A stretch of 64,000 bases of DNA from Pseudomonas mucidolens (GCF_900106045.1 NZ_LT629802.1:2480001-2544000); one strand, 5' to 3'. Counted from the first letter of the stretch, positions 17,496 through 27,327 are shown. The notes: generated by a model from the sequence alone, not told the origin. Translations and numbers: made by a program.

Positions 17496-18218
17496 ATGGA
17501 TCCCCAGCCGCCCAAGCCACGCAAGAGCATGCATGCCCAGATCGTTCAAGACCTGGGCATGCACATTGTCTCCGGACGCTTCAAGCCGGAAGAACGATTG
17601 CCCATGGAAGCGACACTCTGCGAAGAGTACAAGGTCAGTCGCTCGGTGCTGCGCGAGGCGACCCGGGTGCTCAGCGCCAAGGGGCTGGTGTATTCCAAGC
17701 CACGGGTGGGCGCGGTGGTACGTCCGCGCTTGAAATGGCATTTGCTCGACCCGGACGTCCTGTCGTGGCTGATGCAGTCGACACCCCACAGCGAGTTCTT
17801 CAACACCCTTGCCGGCGTACGCCGCATCCTTGAGCCGGAAATCGCCGCCATGGCCGCCACCACGGCGACCGACGCGGACATCGGCATTATCGAAAAAGCC
17901 TATCTGTCCATGGAAACCGCCCAGACCCACGAGGAGCTGTTGCAGGCTGACCTGGATTTCCACCGCGCAATCGCCGACGCGACCCGCAATGACTTGCTCG
18001 CATATATGTGCAACATGCTCTCGTTACCGCTTCGCGAGTCGATCAACATCACCAACCGGCGTCCCGATATCCAACGCCTGAGCCTGCCCCGGCACAAGGC
18101 GATACTCACCGCCATCAAAAACCGCGACGCACTCGGCGCACGGCACGCTTCGCTGGTGCAGCTTGACGACACCCGCGTGGCGCTCGATACCGTGATGAAT
18201 GTACTGACACCGCTGTAA
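17496..18218 (+). CDS. FadR-family GntR regulator of pentonate genes
   Basis: The 240-residue protein has an N-terminal GntR winged helix (residues about 10-75: QDLGMHIVSGRFKPEERLPME, SRSVLREATRVLSAKGLV) and a C-terminal all-helical FCD domain (about 95-235) with the metal-site pattern DLDFHRAIADAT and SLPRHKAILTAI. FCD regulators usually bind small organic acids, so arabonate or a ketodeoxy acid is a likely ligand. It follows the dehydratase by 56 bases, probably cotranscribed, and two FadR-type palindromes lie upstream of that gene. Confidence 0.92.
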   Translation: MDPQPPKPRKSMHAQIVQDLGMHIVSGRFKPEERLPMEATLCEEYKVSRSVLREATRVLSAKGLVYSKPRVGAVVRPRLKWHLLDPDVLSWLMQSTPHSEFFNTLAGVRRILEPEIAAMAATTATDADIGIIEKAYLSMETAQTHEELLQADLDFHRAIADATRNDLLAYMCNMLSLPLRESINITNRRPDIQRLSLPRHKAILTAIKNRDALGARHASLVQLDDTRVALDTVMNVLTPL

Positions 18219-18240
18219 CGCACCGTCAGGCGGCCCGGGT

Positions 18241-19479
18241 CTACAGCTCGTAACGCAGCCCCATGCCCACGGTGCGTGGGGCGCCGACCGTGGCGCCTAC
18301 GTAGTCGCCACCGCCCTGCTGATATTCGCGTGGCGTACAACCAAACTCACGCCGAAACACCGTATGCAGATACTGCGCCGACTTGAAACCGCACTTCTGC
18401 GCAATGTCGGCAATCGCCAAATCGCTGCGCTCAAGCCCCTTGGCCGCCGCCGCCAGTTTGAAACGCAGGATCTCGTCGTGCACGCTGCAGCCGCGTACCT
18501 GGCGAAAGTGCGACTCCAGGGAGGAGCGCGACACGCCCACATACCCCGCCACCTGGGCGGTCTTGATGCCCTGGCAAGCGTATTGCCGGATAAATAGCAG
18601 CGCCTGCATCACATACGGGTTGCCCAAGGGTTGATGCAAGCTGGAGGCCTGCACGTTGATTGCCTCCGGCGGCACCAGGATCTGCGTCCCCGTGGATGGC
18701 ATTCCGTGCAGCATCTGGTGCAGCACGTGCGCGGCGGTGCGGCCCATGGTTTCCGTGCCCTGGATCACGGAACTCAGTGGCACCCGCGTCAGGGTACGGG
18801 TCAACGGGTCGTTGTCGATGCCGATCAACGCGACTTGCTCCGGCACGGCAATTCCGGCGGTCAGACAGGCTTGCAGCAGTTGGCGCGCCCGAGCGTCACT
18901 GACGGCGATGATGCCGATGGGCTTGGGCAGGCTTTGCAACCAGGCTATCTGCTGTTCCACCGCGCTGTCCCACAGCGGTGCGCTGGTGCCCATGCCGCGA
19001 TAAACCTCGGCGTGCAGGCCGTCGCGCTGCAACAAGCGGCGAAAGGCCTGTTCGCGTTCCTGCGCCCAGCGATTGGCTTGAGCTTCGGGCAGGCTGAAAC
19101 AGGCAAACCGTGTCAATCCGGCTTCGATCAGGTGCGCGTAGGCCAACTTCATCAACGCTTCATTATCGGTGGCGACATACGGAATGCCCTTGGGGTAGGC
19201 GCGTTCATCCTGATACGACCCGCCCACCGCCACGACCGGCAGCTTGATCCCTGCCAACGCCTCGCCGATCAGTGGGTCATCGAAATCGGCAATGATGCCG
19301 TCGCCCTGCCAGCGTTCGATACCTCTCAAGCGACAGAGAAAATCCTCCTCCAAAAACAGGTCCCAGGACGCGCGGGTGCTGCTCAGGTAGTTGCCGATGC
19401 CGGTAATGATGCCGCGGTCGTAAATCTTGCTGCCGTTGAACAACAGCGCAATGCGGTGAACAGGCGGTAGGGTTTTCAT
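18241..19479 (-). CDS. xylR: Xylose operon regulator XylR (LacI-like sensor, AraC DNA-binding domain)
   Basis: The 412-residue protein has a periplasmic-binding-like ligand domain at about 8-280 (RIALLFNGSKIYDRGIITGIGNYL, ACFSLPEAQANRWAQERE, LIGIDNDPLTRTLTRVPLSSV) and a C-terminal AraC domain at about 295-395 (VAGYVGVSRSSLESHFRQVRG, IADIAQKCGFKSAQYLHTVFRREFGCTPREY). This is the XylR layout; it activates xyl genes with D-xylose. The ATG at 19479 follows AGGACAACAACA, an RBS fused to a CA-type motif. It is divergent from xylA. Confidence 0.95.
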   Translation of the reverse strand: MKTLPPVHRIALLFNGSKIYDRGIITGIGNYLSSTRASWDLFLEEDFLCRLRGIERWQGDGIIADFDDPLIGEALAGIKLPVVAVGGSYQDERAYPKGIPYVATDNEALMKLAYAHLIEAGLTRFACFSLPEAQANRWAQEREQAFRRLLQRDGLHAEVYRGMGTSAPLWDSAVEQQIAWLQSLPKPIGIIAVSDARARQLLQACLTAGIAVPEQVALIGIDNDPLTRTLTRVPLSSVIQGTETMGRTAAHVLHQMLHGMPSTGTQILVPPEAINVQASSLHQPLGNPYVMQALLFIRQYACQGIKTAQVAGYVGVSRSSLESHFRQVRGCSVHDEILRFKLAAAAKGLERSDLAIADIAQKCGFKSAQYLHTVFRREFGCTPREYQQGGGDYVGATVGAPRTVGMGLRYEL

Positions 19480-19491
19480 TGTTGTTGTCCT
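19480..19491 (-). promoter_or_regulatory. Crc/Hfq-type motif at the xylR start
   Basis: AGGACAACAACA directly precedes the ATG, so the repeated ACA/AA pattern lies between the Shine-Dalgarno and the start codon. Confidence 0.5.
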
Positions 19492-19548
19492 GAGGCCGGT
19501 CTGCACAGACTAGGCCCGCGCACGTCATAGCTCAATACTCAAAATCGC

Positions 19549-19564
19549 ACCACACCTTGGTGGT
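19549..19564. promoter_or_regulatory. Inverted repeat in the xylR-xylA gap
   Basis: ACCAC and GTGGT form perfect 5-bp arms around a 6-base spacer in the 155-base gap between divergent xylR and xylA. AraC-type XylR proteins usually bind direct repeats, so this may belong to another regulator or be chance. Confidence 0.3.
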
Positions 19565-19612
19565 TTTCATAATCAGCGCCCCCTGAGCCGTTGCTAGTAT
19601 CCAGACACCGTC

Positions 19613-19627
19613 AAGAACAATAAGGAA
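19613..19627 (+). promoter_or_regulatory. xylA RBS with Crc/Hfq-type motif
   Basis: AAGAACAATAAGGAA includes the exact CA form AACAATAA and overlaps AAGGAA, 7 bases before the xylA ATG. Confidence 0.6.
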
Positions 19628-19634
19628 ACCGCAC

Positions 19635-20951
19635 ATGCCGTACTTTCCCGGTGTCGACAAGATCCGCTACGAAGGCCCCGACAGCGATTCTCCCCTGGCC
19701 TTCCGTCATTATGACGCCAACCGACTGGTGCTCGGCAAACCCATGCGTGAGCACCTGCGCATGGCGGCCTGCTATTGGCACACCTTTGTCTGGCCGGGTG
19801 CCGACATGTTCGGCATGGGCACTTTCAAGCGTGCCTGGCAGCACGCCGGCGACCCCATGGAACTGGCGATCGGCAAGGCTGAAGCGGCGTTTGAATTCTT
19901 TTCCAAACTGGGTATCGACTACTACAGCTTCCACGACACAGACGTTGCGCCCGAAGGCAGTTCGCTCAAGGAATACCGCAACCACTTCGCGCAAATGGTC
20001 GACCACCTCGAACGCCACCAGGAACAGACCGGCATCAAGCTGCTGTGGGGCACCGCCAACTGTTTCAGCCACCCGCGTTTTGCCGCCGGTGCCGCGAGCA
20101 ACCCGGACCCGGAAGTGTTCGCCTACGCCGCCGCCCAGGTGTTCAGCGCCATGAATGCCACCCAGCGCCTCAAAGGCGCCAACTATGTGCTGTGGGGCGG
20201 ACGCGAAGGCTACGAAACCCTGCTCAATACCGACCTCAAACGTGAGCGTGAACAGCTCGGGCGTTTTATGCGCATGGTGGTCGAGCACAAGCACAAAATC
20301 GGTTTCAAGGGCGACCTGTTGATCGAACCCAAGCCGCAGGAACCCACCAAACACCAATACGACTACGACAGCGCCACGGTCTTCGGTTTTCTGCATGAGT
20401 ACGGTCTGGAGCACGAGATCAAGGTCAATATCGAGGCCAACCATGCGACCTTGGCCGGGCACAGTTTCCATCATGAAATCGCTACGGCGCTCTCGCTGGG
20501 GATCTTCGGCAGCATTGACGCCAACCGTGGCGACCCGCAGAACGGCTGGGACACCGACCAATTCCCCAACAGCGTCGAGGAGATGACCCTCGCCACCTAC
20601 GAAATCCTCAAGGCCGGTGGATTCACCCATGGCGGCTACAACTTCGATTCCAAGGTACGACGCCAGAGCCTGGACGAGATCGACCTGTTCCACGGCCACG
20701 TTGCCGCCATGGATGTACTCGCCCTGGCGCTGGAACGTGCGGCAGCGATGGTGCAGAACGATCGGCTCCAGCACTTCAAGGACCAGCGTTACGCCGGCTG
20801 GCAGCAGCCGCTGGGCCAGGCGGTGCTCGCCGGGGAGTTCAGTCTCCAGTCACTCGCCGAGCACGCGTTTGCAGGCGAGCTGAATCCCCAGGCGGTGAGC
20901 GGCCGGCAGGAGATGCTCGAAGGTGTGGTCAACCGGTTTATCTACACCTGA
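19635..20951 (+). CDS. xylA: Xylose isomerase
   Basis: The 438-residue enzyme has the length of class II xylose isomerases. The catalytic His100 and Asp103 lie in [13 protein letters not shown]. The metal-site motifs [48 protein letters not shown] and GGYNFDSK are all intact. It converts D-xylose to D-xylulose in the cytoplasm. It is the first gene of the rightward xyl operon, divergent from xylR. No xylulokinase gene follows, so xylulose must be phosphorylated by an enzyme encoded elsewhere. Confidence 0.97.
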   Translation: MPYFPGVDKIRYEGPDSDSPLAFRHYDANRLVLGKPMREHLRMAACYWHTFVWPGADMFGMGTFKRAWQHAGDPMELAIGKAEAAFEFFSKLGIDYYSFHDTDVAPEGSSLKEYRNHFAQMVDHLERHQEQTGIKLLWGTANCFSHPRFAAGAASNPDPEVFAYAAAQVFSAMNATQRLKGANYVLWGGREGYETLLNTDLKREREQLGRFMRMVVEHKHKIGFKGDLLIEPKPQEPTKHQYDYDSATVFGFLHEYGLEHEIKVNIEANHATLAGHSFHHEIATALSLGIFGSIDANRGDPQNGWDTDQFPNSVEEMTLATYEILKAGGFTHGGYNFDSKVRRQSLDEIDLFHGHVAAMDVLALALERAAAMVQNDRLQHFKDQRYAGWQQPLGQAVLAGEFSLQSLAEHAFAGELNPQAVSGRQEMLEGVVNRFIYT

Positions 20952-21048
20952 TGACGCTGTGACATTTGCGCGACAAATCTATGCGCGCAACGTACCGCGA
21001 CGCTCTACAGTTCTACCGGCATCGATTCATCGTCAGGCAGTGTCTTTC

Positions 21049-21065
21049 AAACAACAATAAGAGGA
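21049..21065 (+). promoter_or_regulatory. xylF RBS with Crc/Hfq-type motif
   Basis: AAACAACAATAAGAGGA lies 9 bases before the xylF ATG and contains two overlapping AAnAAnAA matches fused to GAGGA. Confidence 0.65.
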
Positions 21066-21074
21066 CGCACCACC

Positions 21075-22076
21075 ATGAACACTTTAAAACGCACGCTGCT
21101 CGCCAGCGCCCTGGCCCTGCTCGCCCTTCCAGTCGTAGCCGATCCAGCCCATCCGAAAATCGGTTTTTCCATCGATGACCTACGCCTGGAACGCTGGTCG
21201 CGCGACCGCGATTACTTCGTCGCGGCGGCGGAAAAAATGGACGCAAAGGTCTACGTACAGTCAGCCGATGCCAACGAGCAGAAGCAGATATCGCAGATCG
21301 AAAACCTGATCTCCCGCGGTGTCGATGTAATCGTCATCGTACCGTTCAACGCCACTGTGCTGACCAACGCCGTCGCCGAAGCCAAGAAGGCCGGGATCAA
21401 GGTGGTGTCTTATGATCGGCTGATCCTCAATGCCGATATTGACGCCTACATCTCCTTCGATAACGAAAAGGTCGGCGAGATGCAGGCCAGCGGCGTTTTG
21501 CAAGCAGCGCCCAAGGGCAACTACTTTCTGCTCGGCGGCGCCCCCACCGACAACAACGCCAAGGTCCTGCGCGAAGGTCAGATGAAAATCCTGCAACCGG
21601 CAATCGACAAGGGCGATATCAAGATTGTCGGGCAACAATGGGTCAAGGAATGGAACCCCACCGAAGCCCTGAGCATCGTTGAAAATGCCCTGACCCGCAA
21701 CGACAACAAAATCGACGCTATCGTTGCCTCGAACGACGCCACTGCGGGCGGTGCGATCCAGGCCCTGGCCGCGCAGAAACTCGCCGGCAAGGTGCCGATC
21801 TCCGGTCAGGACGCCGATCTGGCCGCGATCAAACGCGTGATCGATGGTACCCAGACCATGACCGTCTACAAGCCACTCAAACTGATTGCCTCTGAAGCCG
21901 CCAAGCTCTCGGTGCAACTGGCGCGTAACGAAAAACCTACCTACAGCTCGCAATACGACAATGGCCGCAAAAAGGTCGACACCATCCTGCTGACGCCTAC
22001 CTCCTTGACCAAGAACAACATCGACCTGCTGGAAAAGGACGGGTTTTATACCAAAGAGCAGATGGCCGGGAAGTAA
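21075..22076 (+). CDS. xylF: D-xylose-binding periplasmic protein XylF
   Basis: The 333-residue protein has a signal peptide at 1-22 (ending ALPVVA) and a periplasmic-binding fold that starts IGFSIDDLRLERWSRDRDYF, the XylF pattern. GVDVIVIVPFNATVL, VVSYDRLILNADIDAYISFDNEKVGE and ISGQDADLAAIKRVIDGTQTMTVYKP follow. It feeds xylose to XylGH. It lies 123 bases after xylA and a REPIN separates it from xylG, so its transcript may be stabilised relative to the genes behind it. Confidence 0.96.
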   Translation: MNTLKRTLLASALALLALPVVADPAHPKIGFSIDDLRLERWSRDRDYFVAAAEKMDAKVYVQSADANEQKQISQIENLISRGVDVIVIVPFNATVLTNAVAEAKKAGIKVVSYDRLILNADIDAYISFDNEKVGEMQASGVLQAAPKGNYFLLGGAPTDNNAKVLREGQMKILQPAIDKGDIKIVGQQWVKEWNPTEALSIVENALTRNDNKIDAIVASNDATAGGAIQALAAQKLAGKVPISGQDADLAAIKRVIDGTQTMTVYKPLKLIASEAAKLSVQLARNEKPTYSSQYDNGRKKVDTILLTPTSLTKNNIDLLEKDGFYTKEQMAGK

Positions 22077-22102
22077 TCCTTCGGTAAATCTCCGTGCCCA
22101 CA

Positions 22103-22208
22103 CCCTGTAGGAGCGAGCGTGCTCGCGAAAAACCTGAGCGCAACACGTTTATCCAGGAAGCATGCGTTAGCGTTGACGTTTTTCGCGAGCACGCTCGCTC
22201 CTACAGGG
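22103..22208. repeat. REPIN (paired inverted REP elements) between xylF and xylG
   Basis: Perfect 31-bp inverted arms, 22103-22133 and 22178-22208, enclose a 44-base centre. Each arm contains TGTAGGAGCGAGCGTGCTCG, a core common in P. fluorescens-group genomes. The hairpin sits inside the operon, 26 bases after the xylF stop and 26 before the xylG start. Confidence 0.9.
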
Positions 22209-22233
22209 GACGGCCGTCTTGTGAGCGTGTGCC

Positions 22234-23778
22234 ATGTCCGATTACCTGCTGCAAATGAGCGGCATCGTCAAGACCTTTGGCGGTGTCAACGCCCTGAATG
22301 GCATCGATATCAAAGTCAAACCGGGTGAATGTGTCGGTTTGTGCGGCGAGAACGGTGCCGGTAAATCCACGCTGATGAAAGTCTTGTCGGCGGTCTATCC
22401 CCATGGCACCTGGGACGGTGAAATTCTCTGGGACGGCAAGCCGCTCAAGGCGCAGTCGATTCGCGATAGCGAAGCCGCCGGGATTGTCATCATTCACCAG
22501 GAACTGACCCTGGTCCCCGACCTGTCGGTGGCCGAGAACATTTTTATGGGGCACGAGCTGACCTTGCCCGGCGGGCGCATGAACTACCCGGCGATGATCC
22601 ACCGCGCCGAAGCCCTGATGCGCGAGCTCAAAGTGCCGGACATGAATGTCTCATTGCCGGTCTCGCAGTATGGCGGTGGCTACCAGCAACTGGTGGAAAT
22701 CGCCAAGGCCCTGAACAAGCAGGCACGCCTGCTGATTCTCGACGAGCCCTCGTCGGCCTTGACCCGCTCGGAAATCGAGGTGCTGCTGGACATCATCCGC
22801 GACCTCAAGGTCAAGGGCGTAGCCTGCGTGTATATCTCGCACAAGCTCGATGAGGTGGCCGCCGTGTGCGACACCATCTCGGTGATCCGCGATGGCAAAC
22901 ACATCGCAACCACGGCCATGGCTGATCTGGATATCACGCAGATCATCACCCAAATGGTCGGTCGGGAAATGAGCAACCTTTACCCTGCCCTGCCCCATGG
23001 GATCGGCGAGGTGATTTTCGAGGCGCGCCACGTCACCTGCTACGACGTCGACAACCCGGAGCGCAAACGCGTCGATGATATTTCGTTCGTGCTCAAGCGC
23101 GGCGAGATCCTCGGCATCGCCGGGTTGGTGGGCGCCGGACGCACGGAACTGGTGTCGACACTGTTCGGTGCCTACCCCGGCCGCTACAGCGCCGAAGTCT
23201 GGCTGGACGGCCAGTTGATCGATACGCGCACGCCGCTCAAGTCGATTCGCGCCGGGCTCTGCATGGTCCCCGAAGACCGCAAGCGCCAAGGCATCATTCC
23301 CGACCTCGGCGTCGGCCAGAACATCACCCTGACGGTGCTGGATAGTTACTCGAACCTGAGCCGTATCGACGCCGAAGCCGAATTGGGCAGCATTGAGCAG
23401 GAAATTTCGCGCATGCACCTCAAGACAGCGAGCCCGTTCCTGCCCATCACCAGTCTGTCCGGCGGCAATCAGCAAAAAGCCGTGCTGGCAAAAATGCTGA
23501 TGGCCAAACCTCGGGTGCTGATCCTGGATGAGCCTACCCGTGGCGTGGATGTGGGCGCCAAGTACGAAATCTACAAACTGATGGGGGCACTGGCGGCCGA
23601 AGGCGTGTCAATCATCATGGTGTCCTCGGAACTGGCCGAAGTGCTGGGCGTATCCAACCGCGTGCTGGTGATCGGCGAAGGCCAGTTGCGCGGCGACTTC
23701 ATCAACCAGGGACTCACCCAGGAACAGGTGCTCGCCGCCGCGCTCAGTCATAACAATAACGATCGGAAGACCGCGTAG
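22234..23778 (+). CDS. xylG: Xylose ABC transporter ATP-binding protein XylG
   Basis: The 514-residue protein has two ABC domains. The first has Walker [10 protein letters not shown] at 38-46, [15 protein letters not shown] as signature region and [11 protein letters not shown] as Walker B. The second has the degenerate GLVGAGRTE and an intact LSGGNQQKA and [14 protein letters not shown]. It energises XylFH. The stop codon abuts the start of xylH. No strong Shine-Dalgarno precedes the ATG, and the REPIN hairpin lies 26 bases upstream, so its translation may be weak. Confidence 0.96.
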   Translation: MSDYLLQMSGIVKTFGGVNALNGIDIKVKPGECVGLCGENGAGKSTLMKVLSAVYPHGTWDGEILWDGKPLKAQSIRDSEAAGIVIIHQELTLVPDLSVAENIFMGHELTLPGGRMNYPAMIHRAEALMRELKVPDMNVSLPVSQYGGGYQQLVEIAKALNKQARLLILDEPSSALTRSEIEVLLDIIRDLKVKGVACVYISHKLDEVAAVCDTISVIRDGKHIATTAMADLDITQIITQMVGREMSNLYPALPHGIGEVIFEARHVTCYDVDNPERKRVDDISFVLKRGEILGIAGLVGAGRTELVSTLFGAYPGRYSAEVWLDGQLIDTRTPLKSIRAGLCMVPEDRKRQGIIPDLGVGQNITLTVLDSYSNLSRIDAEAELGSIEQEISRMHLKTASPFLPITSLSGGNQQKAVLAKMLMAKPRVLILDEPTRGVDVGAKYEIYKLMGALAAEGVSIIMVSSELAEVLGVSNRVLVIGEGQLRGDFINQGLTQEQVLAAALSHNNNDRKTA

Positions 23779-24915
23779 ATGAATCAGCTCAAACACTTTT
23801 TCACCCGCTACAAAATGCTTGCGCTGGTCATTGCCGTAGCGGTGATCTGGCTGTTCTTCAGTTGGCAGACCGAAGGCGGGTTCCTGACCCCGCGCAACCT
23901 CTCCAACCTGCTGCGGCAGATGTCGATCACCGGGATTCTCGCCTGCGGCATGGTCCTGGTGATCATCAGCGGCGAGATCGACTTATCGGTGGGCTCGCTG
24001 CTGGGCTTGCTGGGCGGTCTGGCGGCGATTCTCGACGTTGTCTATCAAATACCCTTGCTCGCCAACCTGAGTCTGGTCGCCCTGTGTGGCTTGATGATTG
24101 GCTTGGCCAACGGCTACATGACCGCTTACCTGCGCATCCCTTCGTTCATTGTCGGCCTGGGCGGCATGCTGGCGTTTCGCGGGGTTTTGCTGGGAATTAC
24201 CGGTGGCACCACCATCGCCCCGGTATCGCCGTCGCTGGTGTATGTCGGGCAGGGCTATCTGCCGCATGCGGTCGGTACGGGGCTCGGTGTACTGCTGTTT
24301 GCCTTGACGTTGTTTCTGATCTGGAAACAGCGGCGCAATCGTGCCCTGCATGGCCTGGCGGCGCACTCGCTGATGCGCGACGGCTCGCGCGTGGTGGTGA
24401 TTGGCGCAGTGCTGGCGGGGTTCGTCTATACCCTGAACAGCTACGACGGCATCCCGGTGCCGGTGCTGCTGCTCCTGATCCTGTTAGGTGTGTTCAGCTA
24501 CGTCACCAGCCAAACCGTGTTCGGTCGCCGCGTCTATGCGGTGGGCAGCAATATGGAAGCCACGCGCCTGTCCGGCATCAACGTACAGGCGGTGAAACTG
24601 TGGATCTTCGGCATCATGGGCGTGATGTGCGCGCTCGCCGGCATGGTCAACACCGCGCGCCTGGCAGCCGGCTCGCCCTCGGCCGGCAGCATGGGCGAAC
24701 TCGATGCGATCGCCGCCTGTTTCATCGGCGGCACCTCCATGCGCGGTGGTTCCGGCACCGTTTATGGCGCGTTGCTGGGCGCGCTGGTGATCACCAGCCT
24801 GGACAACGGCATGTCCATGCTCGACGTGGACAGCTACTGGCAGATGATTGTGAAGGGCGGCATTCTGGTGCTGGCGGTGTGGGTGGATGTAAGTACCCGT
24901 ACGGGCCGGCGGTAA
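23779..24915 (+). CDS. xylH: Xylose ABC transporter permease XylH
   Basis: The 378-residue inner-membrane protein has about ten helices and the XylH/RbsC signatures ISGEIDLSVGSLLGLLGG, RIPSFIVGLGGMLAFRGVLLG, GRRVYAVGSNMEATRLSGIN and RLAAGSPSAGSMGELDAIAACFIGG. It starts on the base after the xylG stop codon and completes the xylAFGH operon. It converges with the MFS gene 10 bases away. Confidence 0.96.
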   Translation: MNQLKHFFTRYKMLALVIAVAVIWLFFSWQTEGGFLTPRNLSNLLRQMSITGILACGMVLVIISGEIDLSVGSLLGLLGGLAAILDVVYQIPLLANLSLVALCGLMIGLANGYMTAYLRIPSFIVGLGGMLAFRGVLLGITGGTTIAPVSPSLVYVGQGYLPHAVGTGLGVLLFALTLFLIWKQRRNRALHGLAAHSLMRDGSRVVVIGAVLAGFVYTLNSYDGIPVPVLLLLILLGVFSYVTSQTVFGRRVYAVGSNMEATRLSGINVQAVKLWIFGIMGVMCALAGMVNTARLAAGSPSAGSMGELDAIAACFIGGTSMRGGSGTVYGALLGALVITSLDNGMSMLDVDSYWQMIVKGGILVLAVWVDVSTRTGRR

Positions 24916-24925
24916 AGCCGACCAC

Positions 24926-26134
24926 TCACTCTGTCATCACGTGCGGCATGGAAGTGCGCGAAACCATCCACGCCAGCATCGCCGCGACCAACAGAAACGC
25001 GGCGCTAGCGATTAAGGTGGCCTGGTAGCCGACGCCGTCGTACAGCACGCCCCCCACTGTCGCGCCGAGGGTAATCGCCAACTGAATCACGGCCACCATC
25101 AGCCCATCTCCCGTCTCGGCCTCTTGCGGCAGGGTACGTGAGAGCCAGGTGAACCAGCCTACCGGCGCACACGTTGCGATCAGGCCCCACGCCCCAAGCA
25201 ACAGAGCGACAGTCCCTATCGAACTGCCATACATCAACAGCGCCACGGTAATCCCCGACATTAGCAGTGGGATGCTCATAAGTACCCGATACAGGTTGTT
25301 GTTCAATACCGAGCCGATCAGCATCGTCCCCGCCAAGCCTGACATGCCGATAATCAGCAACAACAGGGACAGTTCAGAACCATCAACCTGGGTCACCGAC
25401 TCGAGAAACGGGCGCAAGTAGGTGAACAGCGCAAATTGACCCATAAACACAAAGCCGACAGCAGCCATTCCTAGAGCGACCTTGGCACTGCCCAGCAGTC
25501 GAAACACATCCATCGTCGAACCGACTTGCTGATCACTGGGCATTTTCGGCAAGGTCAACGCTTGCCAACAGAGCGCCACAGCAGCCAGCGGCACCACGCA
25601 AAAGAACGCCCCTCGCCAGCCGATCAGCCCCCCCATGTAACTGCCCACGGGCGCTGCGATGGCCGTGGCCAGGGCCGTACCGCCCTGAATCATGGCAATG
25701 GCTTTAGGCACAAAGTGCTCGGGGGCAATGCGCAGGATGACGGCGGTCGACATCGACCAACTGCCACCCACTGCAATTCCCAGAATGGCGCGACCGATCA
25801 TCAATGTCGTGTAGTTCGGAGCCAAGGCCACGAGCGTACCCGAAGCCATCATCAAGGCTGTCAGGCCCAGTAATACGGGCCGACGGTCAAGTCGGCGGAT
25901 GACTGAGGCGATAAACAGGCTGGTGATGACGGCAAAGATTCCGGAGATGGAAATCGCTTGTCCGGCCTGCCCTTCGCTCAGCGCAAGATCGGCCGCAAGC
26001 GGCGTGAGCAAGCTGACTGGCAGGAACTCCGAGGTCACCAAGGCAAAGGCGCACAACGCCATCGCCAGCACGGCGCCCCAAACCTGTCGGCTCGCGGCGG
26101 GTATCGCCAAAGAAGTGCGGGTCATCAGGCTCAT
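24926..26134 (-). CDS. MFS transporter, DHA1 (sugar efflux/arabinose-polymer exporter-like) type
   Basis: The 402-residue protein has 12 helices and the DHA1 opening AFALVTSEFLPVSLLTPLAADL, with motif RRLDRRPVLL between helices 2 and 3, as in SotB/YdhP-type exporters. The substrate is unknown; position next to pentose genes is not proof of sugar export. Its ATG overlaps the stop of the upstream hydrolase by 4 bases (ATGA), so the two are translationally coupled. Confidence 0.9.
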   Translation of the reverse strand: MSLMTRTSLAIPAASRQVWGAVLAMALCAFALVTSEFLPVSLLTPLAADLALSEGQAGQAISISGIFAVITSLFIASVIRRLDRRPVLLGLTALMMASGTLVALAPNYTTLMIGRAILGIAVGGSWSMSTAVILRIAPEHFVPKAIAMIQGGTALATAIAAPVGSYMGGLIGWRGAFFCVVPLAAVALCWQALTLPKMPSDQQVGSTMDVFRLLGSAKVALGMAAVGFVFMGQFALFTYLRPFLESVTQVDGSELSLLLLIIGMSGLAGTMLIGSVLNNNLYRVLMSIPLLMSGITVALLMYGSSIGTVALLLGAWGLIATCAPVGWFTWLSRTLPQEAETGDGLMVAVIQLAITLGATVGGVLYDGVGYQATLIASAAFLLVAAMLAWMVSRTSMPHVMTE

Positions 26135-27159
26135 TTCAGGTGGGTCAGAAAAAACGAGGTCAACGTGGCCAATGGAATCAGCTCCGTGCGATCGTAAAGG
26201 TCCACATGCCCGGCGCCCGGTACGATCACCAACTCCTTGGGTTGGCCAGCCAACGTGTAGGCCTCTTCGCTGAACTCGCGCGAGTGTGCATTTTCACCGG
26301 CGATGAACAACATCGGACGTGGCGAGATGGTCTCGATATCGCTGAACGGATAGAAATTCATAAACTTGACGTTGCTGGACAACGTCGGATGCGTGGTCAG
26401 CAAAGGTGACTGCCCCTTCGGAGTGAACTCGCCGCGCGGCGTGCGATAAAAGTCGTAGAATTCACGCTCAATGGCGTTGGATTTCTCACTCAGCTCATGG
26501 ACCGTGCCGCTGGTGTAGCGGGTTTCGCCCCCCGTGAACTCGACGTAACGCTGATCAGCTGCCGCCGCGATCGCTTGCTTGCGTTGCGCGACGCTGAAGG
26601 CGTGCTTCAGACCATTACGATTAGCCGCGCCCATGTCATACATGCTAACCGTGGCGATGGCCTTCATCCGTGGGTCGATCTTGGCGGCGCTGATCACGAA
26701 ACTCCCGCTGCCACAAATGCCCAGGACACCAATCCGGTTGCGATCGACCAAGCTATGTGTGCCGAGGTAATCCACTGCGGCGCTGAAGTCTTCCGCATAG
26801 ATTTCCGGCGACACCAGATTACGCGGCTGACCCGCGCTCTCGCCCCAGAACGACAGATCGATCGCCAGGGTCACAAAACCCCGCTCCGCCAGCTTTTGCG
26901 CATATAGATTCGAGCTCTGTTCTTTGACCGCGCCCATGGGGTGCCCGACGATGATCGCGGGGTTTTTCCTGTCCGCACTCAGGCCCTTGGGCACAAACAG
27001 GTTCCCGACGATGTTCAGCTGGTACTGATTCTTGAACGTCACTTTTTGCATCGTGACCTCATTACTTTTGTAGAAATTGTCGGCGCCGTTGCTCATGTCT
27101 GCTCCCTGTACAGAGAGCGACGCCAACAGAAATCCAAGCGACATGACGAGCTTTTTCAT
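26131..27159 (-). CDS. Secreted dienelactone-hydrolase-like alpha/beta hydrolase
   Basis: From the ATG at 27159 the protein has 342 residues with a signal peptide of about 20 residues (LLASLSVQGA). The fold is alpha/beta hydrolase: NPAIIVGHPMGAVKEQSS for the oxyanion region, GVLGICGSGSF with Cys149 at the nucleophile elbow, and VIVPGAGHVDLYD with the catalytic His. A Cys nucleophile recalls dienelactone hydrolase. GGGAG lies upstream of this start; a longer frame to 27249 lacks a signal peptide at its end. It is coupled to an MFS gene and divergent from a LysR regulator, which suggests a substrate-inducible unit. Confidence 0.88.
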   Translation of the reverse strand: MKKLVMSLGFLLASLSVQGADMSNGADNFYKSNEVTMQKVTFKNQYQLNIVGNLFVPKGLSADRKNPAIIVGHPMGAVKEQSSNLYAQKLAERGFVTLAIDLSFWGESAGQPRNLVSPEIYAEDFSAAVDYLGTHSLVDRNRIGVLGICGSGSFVISAAKIDPRMKAIATVSMYDMGAANRNGLKHAFSVAQRKQAIAAAADQRYVEFTGGETRYTSGTVHELSEKSNAIEREFYDFYRTPRGEFTPKGQSPLLTTHPTLSSNVKFMNFYPFSDIETISPRPMLFIAGENAHSREFSEEAYTLAGQPKELVIVPGAGHVDLYDRTELIPLATLTSFFLTHLK

Positions 27160-27327
27160 AACGCGTGCTCCCGTTTGAGTGAAAGTAATGACCCATGAGG
27201 CTGTTGCGATCGCAGCCAATGCGGCCAAGGCTTGCGCTATTATCCGCACTCGACGCTTGTTTGATAATCTAATGAAACGTTGTTGTGCTTATCAGCAATA
27301 CTAATCAATTGATTCGGAAGACCTGCG

